Position numbers and translations under genes: made by a program | Part shown: positions 6,901 to 14,090 of the stretch, in pieces | How the letters are laid out: each line of letters begins with the position of its first letter | How positions within the stretch are numbered: the first letter of the stretch is position 1 | Notes under the pieces: generated by a model | The model's database searches: none | Told to the model about the DNA's origin: nothing | What the model saw: the letters and a program-made list of their open reading frames with translations, nothing else | Origin: JAAEQG01 sp023133475 | GTDB taxonomy: Bacteria; Planctomycetota; Phycisphaerae; UBA1845 | Direction of reading: 5' to 3' | Length of the DNA: 19,428 nt | Assembly: GCA_030631415.1 (NCBI GenBank) | Contig: DAOVLE010000084.1 | Coordinates: 1 to 19,428 of the forward strand

Positions 6901-8520
6901 CTTGCCCAAGGCGTGCGCCAACAACGCCTCGTGGGGCGAGGCAAATGCCCTGAGCCGGGCTGGATCGCTCACCGGAGGGCTTATGTGGTCGGTGGTCAGA
7001 TAGAATATCCCCAACACGATATCCTGCGAAGGCGACATGATCGGGCTGCCGTTGGCTGGGCTGAAGATGTTGTTTGTGGCCATCATCAGCACGTGCGCCT
7101 CCGCCTGCGCTTCCACCGACAGCGGAAGGTGCACCGCCATCTGGTCCCCGTCGAAGTCGGCGTTGAAGCCCTTGCACACCAGCGGGTGGATGCGGATCGC
7201 GTTCCCTTCCACCAATACCGGCTCAAATGCCTGAATACCCATGCGATGCAGCGTCGGAGCACGGTTCAACAGCACCGGGTGCTGATAAATCACCTCCTCG
7301 AGGATGTCCCAGATTTCCTGATCGCGCCGTTCGAGCATCTTCTTGGCGCTCTTGATAGTGTCAGCCAGACCGCGCTCCTTGAGCTTGCGGATGATGAACG
7401 GCTGAAACAGCTCCAACGCGATCTTCTTGGGCAGACCGCACTGATACAGCTTCAACTCCGGGCCGACCACGATCACCGAGCGAGCGGAATAGTCCACCCG
7501 CTTGCCCAGCAGGTTCTCACGGAATCGCCCCTGCTTGCCCTTGATCATGTCGGTCAGCGATTTCAGCGGGCGATTGCTCGAACCCAGCACCGGGCGGCGG
7601 CAGCGCCCGTTGTCAAACAGGGCATCCACCGCCTGTTGGAGCATGCGCTTCTCGTTCTGGATGATGACCTCGGGGGCGTTGAGGTCCACCAGCTTTTTCA
7701 GGCGATTGTTGCGGTTGATGATACGGCGATAGAGATCGTTCAAATCGCTGGTGGCGAAGTTGCCGCTTTCCAGCAACACCAGCGGGCGCAAATCCGGCGG
7801 AATCACCGGGATGGCGTCCAGAATCATCCACGAGCTCTCGTTGGGCGACAGACGCACCGCCTCGACGATCTTGAGACGCTTGGTCGCATCTTTGATCTTT
7901 TGCTTGCTGGTGGTCTTGGCCAGCGATACACGCAATTCATCAGCCAATTGCTCCAGGTCGAGTCGGGCAAGCAGTTCCTTGACTGCTTCGGCTCCCATCA
8001 GCGCACTGAACGAGGCACCGTACTGCTCCAAAGCCGCCCGGTGTTCCTCTTCGGTGAGCAATTGTTTCGGTTTCAGCGGGGTATCGCCGGGGTCCACCAC
8101 AACGTAGTCCTGGAAGTAGACCACCTTTTCCATGTCGGTGGTCTTCATCGCCAGCAGATTGCCCAGGCGCGAGGGCATGGCTTTGAAGAACCAGATGTGC
8201 ACCACCGGCGCCGCCAAGTTGATGTGCCCCATCCGTTTGCGGCGAACCCGCGAGTGGGTCACTTTCACACCACAGCGATCGCAGATGATGCCTTTGTGTT
8301 TGGTGCCCTTGTACTTGCCGCAGGCGCACTCCCAGTCGCGCTCGGGGCCGAAAATCCGCTCGCAAAACAGCCCGTCCTTCTCGGGGCGATAGGTCCGGTA
8401 ATTGATCGTCTCCGGCTTCTTGACCTCGCCGAACGACCATGCCCGGATGTCGTTCGGGCTCGCCAACGAAATCGTAACATTTCCGTAGTCGTTGATCCGA
8501 TCGTAAACACTATCTGCCAT
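3931..8520 (-). CDS. rpoC: DNA-directed RNA polymerase subunit beta'
   Basis: The catalytic large subunit of RNA polymerase. The 1529-residue product shows the N-terminal zinc ribbon (C65, C67, C80, C83), the Mg-binding NADFDGDQMAVH at 453-464, and the second zinc site (one Cys in SNCGTIMG, then CESRLGVCAHC near residue 890). It is longer than E. coli beta' (1407). Much of the excess is a C-terminal tail of about 90 residues: Pro/Ser/Gly-rich repeats (LPGSM twice, PFGGL twice) followed by a very acidic Glu/Asp stretch. An 18-base tandem repeat at 4174..4209 encodes the LPGSM copies. A weak AGAGG lies about 10 bases before the ATG. It normally follows rpoB directly; here an acetyltransferase gene and repeats intervene. 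Confidence 0.98.
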   Translation of the reverse strand: MADSVYDRINDYGNVTISLASPNDIRAWSFGEVKKPETINYRTYRPEKDGLFCERIFGPERDWECACGKYKGTKHKGIICDRCGVKVTHSRVRRKRMGHINLAAPVVHIWFFKAMPSRLGNLLAMKTTDMEKVVYFQDYVVVDPGDTPLKPKQLLTEEEHRAALEQYGASFSALMGAEAVKELLARLDLEQLADELRVSLAKTTSKQKIKDATKRLKIVEAVRLSPNESSWMILDAIPVIPPDLRPLVLLESGNFATSDLNDLYRRIINRNNRLKKLVDLNAPEVIIQNEKRMLQQAVDALFDNGRCRRPVLGSSNRPLKSLTDMIKGKQGRFRENLLGKRVDYSARSVIVVGPELKLYQCGLPKKIALELFQPFIIRKLKERGLADTIKSAKKMLERRDQEIWDILEEVIYQHPVLLNRAPTLHRMGIQAFEPVLVEGNAIRIHPLVCKGFNADFDGDQMAVHLPLSVEAQAEAHVLMMATNNIFSPANGSPIMSPSQDIVLGIFYLTTDHISPPVSDPARLRAFASPHEALLAHALGKLKMHDKVWVRISQKKVVTGQQKDAKSVPPNGRVITTVGRIILNDILPEGMPFYNYSLSQKGAARVIADCHRLLGRSRTIDLLDDIKAIGFARSTLAGLSFGITDLRVPEAKTAIINKAQKKVDRIERDSHKGVLTPMERYNQLIDVWIHAREKVTEEMMKGLKDDYRKENGEPTTADAPGARIYLNPIFLMTESGARGSVDQIRQLAGMRALMAKPSGDIIETPIKANFREGLSVLEYFSSTHGARKGLADTALKTADSGYLTRKLADVAQNIIVSQSNCGTIMGVTKGATYKGEEVDIPLRESIVGRIARDSIRNPVTDQLIVGENEIITREIALEIEDLGLDMIRVRNPLTCESRLGVCAHCYGVDLSTGNLVEEGMAVGIIAAQSIGEPGTQLTMRTFHTGGVATRDVVENEIRSTQGGTVAFVNLVHATVPARGEIPERTVALKRNGEVAIHDAKGRELERFKVPYGAEIVVKEGQKASARTVLVSWDTHLTPILAEVGGFIRFQDSIEGETVRIEQEQAGAKLVVIEHKGERHPQIVIEDKEGNVLDYHYLPAKAHIEVEEGQEVVPGALLARQPRAMTGTQDITGGLPRVTEIFEARCPKEPAVMAEISGEVEIRADKRRGKMTIIVRNESGMEKEHHVPQDKQLMVHAGDPVEAGDPLIEGPLVPHDILRIKGEETLQQYLITEVQGVYRSQNVSITDKHVEVIVSQMLRKVKVEAPGDSGFLPGEVSDRFKFRDENNRLAKSVKITNPGDTEFGEDKIILKSDLAEANELVEEQGGEPAKGKKPKPATATTLLLGITKASLQSESFISAASFQETTKVLTEAALYGKEDPLLGLMENVILGHLIPAGTAFKQHLQKGVELIGDPLPEIEESPEDQALASDSDLATALGMPLPGSMSLPGSMPLITPTTPLSPSPFGGLSPFGGLTPQPVGDDETATEGGVQVAEPEAHQQADEEIQVPREVEADLEPDSEKHEGLSGENES

Positions 8521-8556
8521 CAGGTTAGCCTCTCTGATCTGGAGGAATTACCCATC

Positions 8557-8624
8557 AACCCGGATTATTCGTGAAAGTCCAAAGTCCAAGGTCCAAGGTC
8601 CAAGTGGTGCGTCCAGGACGCACC
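8557..8624. repeat. Composite repeat in the GNAT-rpoC spacer
   Basis: Three repeat modules lie in a row: AACCCGGATTATTCGTGAA (8557..8575), related to the ends of the large inverted repeat at 1740..1935; a run of 7-base GTCCAAG units (8576..8603), a single arm of the family at 1317..1392; and the perfect hairpin GGTGCGTCCAGGACGCACC (8606..8624). Together with the array at 8637..8678 they fill the leader of rpoC. Confidence 0.75.
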
Positions 8625-8633
8625 CTGCGATAC

Positions 8634-9149
8634 TTATTGCCTCGTTGCCTCGTTGCCTTGTTGCCTTGTTGCCTTGTTCGCGTTTCCCTCTTGCCTCTTC
8701 TCGGTGCCCATCACCAGCAGGGAGATGCCCGCAGCCTTCTTAAAGCCCAACTCCTCGCAAAAATCGACCTCGGTCCCATAAGCCAACACGTCGATCCGCT
8801 CGACTCCGTAATCGCAAAGGGCGTCAATCACCCGCAACGCCATCTGGCGGGCAATCCCCGCCGAATCGTGCTCGATGCGACCGTTAATCCGCGTGATGCA
8901 ACCCGCACCTTGATAGGCGGGATCGAGCTTGCACTCCACCAACTGCCCGCGGACCCCGTCGGTGACCCCGCGGGCAATGCCGATCAACCGACCACCCTGC
9001 CGCGCAGACACCAGGCAGAACGTGCGCTCCACCATCCGACACAACTTTTCCGCTGAATGGGTCGTCTCGTGCTTCTGCCTCTCATAGAACGAGAGCAACT
9101 CGCTCGCGTCGATCTGATCGACAACCTCGTAGACCACCTCATCGGTCAT
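8634..9149 (-). CDS. GNAT-family N-acetyltransferase with repeat-derived tail
   Basis: Predicted acetyl-CoA-dependent acyltransferase of unknown substrate. From the ATG at 9149 (GAGGA about eight bases upstream; the longer upstream frame is repeat-derived) the product is 171 residues. GNAT hallmarks are GRLIGIARGVTDG, the acetyl-CoA loop beginning DPAYQGAG, and the C-terminal EELGFKKA. About 15 residues (CITRINGRIEHDS region) interrupt the loop between YQGAG and IARQM, where canonical enzymes have only one or two. The last 20 or so residues (KATRQQGNEATRQ) are encoded by an 8-base tandem repeat and probably do not belong to the fold. It lies between rpoB and rpoC, 97 bases after rpoB, and must be transcribed with them. 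A role in modifying RNA polymerase is conceivable but unsupported by the sequence. Confidence 0.85.
   Translation of the reverse strand: MTDEVVYEVVDQIDASELLSFYERQKHETTHSAEKLCRMVERTFCLVSARQGGRLIGIARGVTDGVRGQLVECKLDPAYQGAGCITRINGRIEHDSAGIARQMALRVIDALCDYGVERIDVLAYGTEVDFCEELGFKKAAGISLLVMGTEKRQEGNANKATRQQGNEATRQ
8637..8678. repeat. 8-base tandem repeat array (GTTGCCTT / GTTGCCTC)
   Basis: About five copies of the 8-base unit GTTGCCTY run head to tail. On the minus strand they are translated as the tail of the acetyltransferase; because 8 is not a multiple of 3, three units give an eight-residue protein repeat. No inverted partner was seen nearby. Confidence 0.85.
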
Positions 9150-9186
9150 CACAACATCCTCGCACCACCCGTTCACGGATGCCAAG

Positions 9187-9233
9187 CGGGTTCCACCCGA
9201 CGCACCATGCCCGGAAGGCGGGTGAAACCCGCC
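9187..9233. repeat. Paired hairpin repeats in the rpoB-GNAT spacer
   Basis: A 5-bp hairpin, CGGGT/ACCCG (9187..9199), and a 7-bp hairpin, GGCGGGTGAAACCCGCC (9217..9233), lie in the 97-base spacer. The second ends 13 bases before the rpoB stop. They belong to the AGGGC-stem family. Without a T-run they are not clear terminators; they could influence rpoB/rpoC messenger stability. Confidence 0.65.
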
Positions 9234-9246
9234 CTGCAACCACTTT

Positions 9247-12200
9247 TCAAATCACCCGTTTCTTCTCGATCTGGATGTTCATACCCAGCCCGCGGATTTC
9301 ATGACACAGCACGTCAAAAGACACCGGGGTGCTGGCTTCGAGTCTATTGACGCCCTTAACCATCGATTCGTAAATCTTGGTGCGCCCTTCCACGTCGTCG
9401 CTCTTGACCGTGAGCAACTCCTGAAGTATGTAGGCGGCACCGTAAGCCTCCAGACCCCACACCTCCATCTCGCCGAAGCGCTGCCCGCCGGTCCGGGCCT
9501 TGCCTCCCAGCGGTTGCTGGGTGATCAGGCTGTAGGGCCCGGTCGCCCGCGCGTGAATCTTGTCGTCCACCAGGTGGTGCAGTTTCATCATGTAGAGATA
9601 GCCGACGGCGACATTCTGGTCGAACGGCAGCCCGGTGCGCCCGTCGTACAGGGTAATCTTCCCACCGTAAGGCATTTCGCAGAAAATCTCGCGGCTGCCC
9701 CCGGCGTTTGCGATGGCCTGTTGATTCGTGCAACGCCCGGACACCAGCACATTGGCCTCTTTGACCGCCGCGTGAATCTCCTTCTCCGAAGCCCCGTTGA
9801 ACACCGGCGTGACCGCCTGGAACCCGAGGATGTTGGCAGCCCATCCCAGATGCGTCTCCAGAATCTGCCCCACGTTCATACGCGACGGCACACCCAGCGG
9901 GTTGAGCAGAATGTCAACCGAAGTCCCATCCTCCAAAAACGGCATGTCCTCTTCCGGAAGGATGCGAGCGATCACCCCCTTGTTGCCGTGCCGACCAGCC
10001 ATCTTGTCGCCAACCGAGAGTTGACGCTTGGTGGCTACATATACCTTGACCATCTCCAGCACGCCCGAGGGAAGTTCGTCGCCACGGCGTCGATGTGCCA
10101 CCCGTCGTTCACACTCTTCGTCCAGGTCGTCGATCCTGGCCCAGAAACGATCCACCACCTTCATGGCTTCGGCGACCTTGCTCGCCGGCTTGACCCACTT
10201 CAGATCGCGAGCCCGCACCTGTTCCCGCAACGACTCGACCTGTTCAAGAATAACCTCAGCCAGTTCGCTGCGACCCACGATCTGGCGAGTATTGGGGTCG
10301 ATCATGGGTTCCCCCACAACCTTCTCGATCGCCACACACATCTGGCGGAAAATGTGCACGATCTTGCCCCCGAACTGCGTCTTGATGTCTTCGATCGCGT
10401 CGTTGAGTTCCTGCTTCTGGTCCTCGCTCAGATGCATGCGGCGGCTGAAACGCTTGGCATCGATCACGATACCCTCTTCACCCGAGGGCATCTCCAGCGA
10501 GTCGTTTTTGACGTCCTCCCCAGCCCGACCGAAGATGGCGTGCAGCAGTTTCTCCTCCGGGCTCAACTCGGTCTTGGACTTCGGGCTGACCTTGCCGACC
10601 AGGATGTCCCCCGGGCCGACTTTCGTGCCGATGCTGACCACCCCGTTGATGTCCAGACGGCCAAGGGCCCGGTCCGCAACGTTGGGAATGTCCTTGGTGA
10701 ATTCCTCACGACCCAGTTTGGTCTCGCGGATTTCAACCTCATATTCCTCGATGTGGATGCTGGTGAAAACATCCTGTTTGACCAACCGCTGGCTTATCAG
10801 GATCGCGTCCTCGAAGTTGTAGCCGTCGTAGGTCATAAAAGCCACCAGCAGGTTCTTGCCCAGCGACAGCTCGCCGTCAAGGGTGGCGGGGCCGTCGGCG
10901 ATGATACGGCCTTTTTCCACGACATCACCGAGGCGAACGATCGGTTTCTGGTTCAGGCAGGTGCGCTCGTTAAGCCCTTGAAATTTCCGCAGGAGGTATT
11001 CGTCCGTGTCGTCGATGACGATTCGCTCGGCATCCACATGGGTCACCGTGCCCGGCTTGGACGCACGCACCACCATCCCACTGTTCTGAGCCACGCAACG
11101 CTCCATGCCGGTCGCCACCACCGGGGGGACCACCCGAAGCAACGGGACCGCCTGCCTCTGCATGTTCGAGCCCATCAGCGCCCGGTTGGCATCGTCATGC
11201 TCCAGGAACGGGATCAGCGCTGCCGACACCCCCACCGTCTGGTGCGGGGAGATGTCCACATAATCGACCTCGGAACTGTCCACCTGGGACAGTTCCCCGC
11301 GGGCCCGCGCCACCGTCGGCCCGCGCTTGATCTTTTTGCCGTCCCGATCGATCGACTCCGGCGGAGCCAATACCGCCCGCATCTCCTCGTCCGCCCGCAG
11401 GTAAACAACCTTATCGATCGTGCCGTCCGACTTCACCTTGCGATAGGGCGTCACCAGAAACCCGTAGTCATCCACCGTGCTGTAGATGCTCAGCGAGGCG
11501 ATCAGCCCGATGTTGGTGCCCTCCGGGGTCTCGATGGGGCAAATTCGACCATAGTGGCTGATGTGCACGTCGCGAACCTCGAAACCCGCCCGCTTGCGGT
11601 TCAGCCCGCCCGGGCCCAACGCCGATAAACGACGCTCGTGGGTCAACTGCGACAGGGGATTGGTCTGGTCCACAACCTGCGACAACTCCCCGCGACCGAA
11701 GAAAAACTCCACGCTCGAACTGATCGACTTGCTGTTGACCAACTCGGCAATGCGCCCGATCTGGTTCGGGTCCTTTATGCTCATCCGCTCCTGCACGGTG
11801 CGGCGGAACTTCAACAAACCCTTGCGTAGCTCCTCGGCAGCCAGCTCATCCAGGGTCCGCAGACGACGGTTGCCCAGGTGGTCGATGTCGTCCACCTCGC
11901 ATCCAGCCTCCCCCGAACGCAACTGCACCATGTATTTCACGCAGGCGATCACGTCGTCAACGTTCAGCGTCATCCTCTCGTCACTATCACCGCAGCCCAG
12001 CTTGCGGTTCAGGCGGAAACGCCCCACCTGGCCCAGACGATAGCGGTTTGCGTCGTTGAACTTCTCGGTGAAGAGCTTCTTGGCTTTGTCCACCTGCGGG
12101 GGGTTCCCTGGGCGCAAACGTGCATAAATCTTCAGCAGCGCCTCCTCATGTGAGCCGGCTGGGTCCTCTGCCAGCGTATTGAGAATCAGCGGGTCGGTCA

Positions 12201-13020
12201 CCTTGGGGATGACCTGTATCTCCTTGAGATTGGAGTTCTGGATGGTGGTTACCGCATCGCCTATCTGGCAACCCGCACGAACCAGCTCATCACCGCTCTC
12301 CTCATCCACGATGGTGGTCACCGCATACATCTCCGGCTTTAGCGCCGAAGGCCTGACCTTCTTGGTCTTGTAGAATTCGCAGACCAACTCCTCGTCGGTG
12401 CCGTAGCGCGGGTCCAACGCCCGGATGAAGGTGGTGGCGGGTATCTTCCCGGACTGGTCGATGCGAACCACCATGTACCCTCGCTTGGTGACGTTGACCT
12501 CGATCCAGCTCCCGCGCTCGGGGATGATGCGGCACCCGTGCAAGGCCCGGTCGCCCTCCACCTGCTCCTTTATGAAATCAACGCCCGGGGAACGGTGCAA
12601 CTGCGACACGATCACCCGCTCCGCCCCGTTGATGATGAACTCGCCGCCGCCGATCATGATCGGAAGCTCGCCTATGTAGATCAGGTCTTCCTGAATCTCA
12701 TCGGTGTCCTTGCGGGTCAGGCGCAGGCGGACCTTGAACGGGACACCATAGGTAAGCCGCAACTGGCGACACTCCGACGGGGTATAGCGAGCCTTGCCCA
12801 ACTCATAATGAATGTACTGCAGCGACATGTTCCCGTCATAGCTCTCAACCGGGAACACCTCACTCAGCAACGCTGCCAGCCCTCGATTCTCTCGTTTATC
12901 CGGGTCGGTGTGCTGTTGCAGAAACGCCGCATAGGAATCCACCTGGATGTCGATAAGATTGGGGATCGGCATCACATCGCCCAGCTTGGCAAAACTGCGC
13001 ACCATCTTTCCATGGACCAT
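9247..13020 (-). CDS. rpoB: DNA-directed RNA polymerase subunit beta
   Basis: The beta subunit forms the other half of the active-site cleft and the rifampicin pocket. From the ATG at 13020 it is 1257 residues, shorter than E. coli beta (1342). Visible motifs are FFGRGELSQVVDQ and NPLSQLTHERRLSALGPGG at about 440-472, ICPIETPEGTNIGLI at about 493-507, GKVSPKSKTELSPEEKLLHAIFG in the middle, and GRHGNKGVIARI with LNPLGVPSRMNVGQ in the C-terminal part. The key rifampicin residues Q513, D516, H526, R529 and S531 (E. coli numbering) are retained, while 514, 515 and 518 differ. I preferred ATG 13020 over the TTG two codons earlier because AAAGGG sits about eight bases upstream. It is separated from rplL by 389 bases of repeats. 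Confidence 0.98.
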   Translation of the reverse strand: MVHGKMVRSFAKLGDVMPIPNLIDIQVDSYAAFLQQHTDPDKRENRGLAALLSEVFPVESYDGNMSLQYIHYELGKARYTPSECRQLRLTYGVPFKVRLRLTRKDTDEIQEDLIYIGELPIMIGGGEFIINGAERVIVSQLHRSPGVDFIKEQVEGDRALHGCRIIPERGSWIEVNVTKRGYMVVRIDQSGKIPATTFIRALDPRYGTDEELVCEFYKTKKVRPSALKPEMYAVTTIVDEESGDELVRAGCQIGDAVTTIQNSNLKEIQVIPKVTDPLILNTLAEDPAGSHEEALLKIYARLRPGNPPQVDKAKKLFTEKFNDANRYRLGQVGRFRLNRKLGCGDSDERMTLNVDDVIACVKYMVQLRSGEAGCEVDDIDHLGNRRLRTLDELAAEELRKGLLKFRRTVQERMSIKDPNQIGRIAELVNSKSISSSVEFFFGRGELSQVVDQTNPLSQLTHERRLSALGPGGLNRKRAGFEVRDVHISHYGRICPIETPEGTNIGLIASLSIYSTVDDYGFLVTPYRKVKSDGTIDKVVYLRADEEMRAVLAPPESIDRDGKKIKRGPTVARARGELSQVDSSEVDYVDISPHQTVGVSAALIPFLEHDDANRALMGSNMQRQAVPLLRVVPPVVATGMERCVAQNSGMVVRASKPGTVTHVDAERIVIDDTDEYLLRKFQGLNERTCLNQKPIVRLGDVVEKGRIIADGPATLDGELSLGKNLLVAFMTYDGYNFEDAILISQRLVKQDVFTSIHIEEYEVEIRETKLGREEFTKDIPNVADRALGRLDINGVVSIGTKVGPGDILVGKVSPKSKTELSPEEKLLHAIFGRAGEDVKNDSLEMPSGEEGIVIDAKRFSRRMHLSEDQKQELNDAIEDIKTQFGGKIVHIFRQMCVAIEKVVGEPMIDPNTRQIVGRSELAEVILEQVESLREQVRARDLKWVKPASKVAEAMKVVDRFWARIDDLDEECERRVAHRRRGDELPSGVLEMVKVYVATKRQLSVGDKMAGRHGNKGVIARILPEEDMPFLEDGTSVDILLNPLGVPSRMNVGQILETHLGWAANILGFQAVTPVFNGASEKEIHAAVKEANVLVSGRCTNQQAIANAGGSREIFCEMPYGGKITLYDGRTGLPFDQNVAVGYLYMMKLHHLVDDKIHARATGPYSLITQQPLGGKARTGGQRFGEMEVWGLEAYGAAYILQELLTVKSDDVEGRTKIYESMVKGVNRLEASTPVSFDVLCHEIRGLGMNIQIEKKRVI

Positions 13021-13065
13021 CCGCAATGCCCTTTCAAAAATTAAAGGATCACCACGTCACTTCTC

Positions 13066-13094
13066 GTGCAGGCACACCAACTGCGCACCTGCAC
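13066..13094 (-). promoter_or_regulatory. Stem-loop in the rpoB leader
   Basis: Seven perfect base pairs, GTGCAGG/CCTGCAC, enclose a 15-base loop about 46 bases before the rpoB start. A second small hairpin (CCTTT/AAAGG) overlaps the AAAGGG ribosome-binding region. In E. coli the rplL-rpoB spacer holds an attenuator and a processing site; this could be an analogue, but that is inference from position only. The remaining spacer, up to 13260, shows nothing else recognisable. Confidence 0.3.
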
Positions 13095-13260
13095 CACACA
13101 GATCGTTTTCAATTCCAGTGGGGATGATATGCCTTGACGCGAAGCAATCTGGAAAGTCGCGTGTTCCCGTTCACGCGCCTGGTCCCACTTCGCGGGGCAG
13201 GGGCGCCGACGACAGCGTTGGTTGCGTTCCAAGGCTGCGTCAGGCAATACTCTTTCACTA

Positions 13261-13365
13261 TCCGCAGATTACACAGATTACACAGATTTGCAAGAACGCG
13301 CCTGAGAAACAGCAAAGATCGGTTTGGGCATGTCTATTTCTTTGTCAATCTGTGCAATCTGCGGA
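13261..13365. repeat. Inverted repeat with 9-bp tandem-unit arms (CAGATTACA family)
   Basis: Arms 13261..13279 and 13347..13365 are inverted copies with one mismatch over 19 bases. The left arm continues as tandem CAGATTACA units of 9 bases up to about 13289. The loop is 67 bases, without an ORF. Same design as the elements at 1317..1392 (7-base units) and 1740..1935 (8-base units). It lies in the rplL-rpoB spacer, 45 bases beyond the rplL stop. Confidence 0.8.
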
Positions 13366-13409
13366 TTTCTTCTCTTGTCCCCTTTGGTTGCAGCCGAAGG
13401 ACGCAGACG

Positions 13410-13814
13410 CTATTTGATCTCGACGGCGGCACCTGCCTCTTCGAGGTCGGAGCGAAGTTTTTCTGCCTCTTCCTTGGAAACGCCTTCCTTCACCGGCTTG
13501 GGGAAACTATCAACCAGTTCCTTGGCCTCTTTGAGCCCCAGCCCGGTGGCTGCCCGAACCGCCTTGATAACCTGAATCTTCTTGTCGCCGATCGCCGCCA
13601 AAATTACGTCGAATAAGGTCTGTTCTTCAGCCTCTTCCGCTGTCCCGTCACCAGCAGCGGGCATCGCCATCACCGCACCACCAGCCGGCTCAATACCGTG
13701 CATATCTTTGAGACAATCAACCAGTGACTGCGCATCCTTCACCGACAAACTCACCAGCTTATCCGCCAGCTCGCTGATCTCCGAAGAAAACTCTTTCGCG
13801 GGTGCTTCTGCCAT
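13410..13814 (-). CDS. rplL: 50S ribosomal protein L7/L12 (bL12)
   Basis: L12 dimers form the flexible ribosomal stalk that recruits translation GTPases. The 134-residue product has the usual three parts: an N-terminal helical dimer domain (ISELADKLVSLSVKDAQSLVDCLK, residues 13-36), an Ala/Gly/Glu hinge at about 44-63, and a C-terminal globular domain with KKIQVIKAVRAATGLGLKEAKELVDSFPKPVKEGVSKEEAEKLRSDLEEAGAAVEIK. A GGAGG lies about 11 bases before the ATG, a little far. It is separated from rplJ by 276 bases carrying a long palindrome and a duplicated rplJ end. Confidence 0.97.
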   Translation of the reverse strand: MAEAPAKEFSSEISELADKLVSLSVKDAQSLVDCLKDMHGIEPAGGAVMAMPAAGDGTAEEAEEQTLFDVILAAIGDKKIQVIKAVRAATGLGLKEAKELVDSFPKPVKEGVSKEEAEKLRSDLEEAGAAVEIK

Positions 13815-13943
13815 CAGATACTATTCCTCCGTCTCTGCTATCGCCGACCAGATAGGCAGCGCCAACGTGACGCCATTTCATCCAACAACATGGACCAGCC
13901 TGATCGAAACGCTCATCTTCTACAACGCAATAACCTGCTGTTA

Positions 13944-13976
13944 CTCTTCCTTATCCGCTATCGCCTTAAGGCAACC
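13944..13976 (-). pseudogene. Duplicated 3' end of rplJ
   Basis: These 33 bases match the rplJ segment at 14121..14153 with only three differences, all transitions that lower G+C in this copy. Read on the minus strand it encodes GCLKAIADKEE followed immediately by TAA, against GCLKAMADKEE in rplJ. The two copies flank the long palindrome at 13982..14062. This copy has no start codon or gene context and is not a functional gene. Confidence 0.85.
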
Positions 13977-13981
13977 AGCCT

Positions 13982-14062
13982 GGGTGGCCCATCGCTTTAG
14001 CGGTGGGGGACACGAATGGTTCGCCGATTCGCGTCCCCCACCGCTAAAGCCATGGGCCACCC
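13982..14062. repeat. Long palindrome of two inverted CACCGCTAAAGC repeats
   Basis: Arms 13982..14014 and 14030..14062 are 33-base inverted copies with two mismatches, around a 15-base loop. In RNA it would be an exceptionally stable hairpin between rplJ and rplL, genes whose products are needed in a 1:4 or higher ratio. A T-run is lacking, so it is not an intrinsic terminator. It is the complete two-arm form of the repeat seen at 1939..2002 and 2690..2721. Confidence 0.9.
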
Positions 14063-14090
14063 GACACCCGACCCAACCTGGAACCACAGG

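Noticed and set aside
6070..8574. 834-codon open frame on the plus strand opposite rpoC
   Set aside because: It is the antisense of rpoC, whose product is unmistakable. High G+C third positions keep the opposite frame open; the sequence is His/Arg/Leu-rich without domain features.
9301..11628. 775-codon open frame on the plus strand opposite rpoB
   Set aside because: Antisense shadow of rpoB for the same reason; no promoter, ribosome-binding site or recognisable domain.
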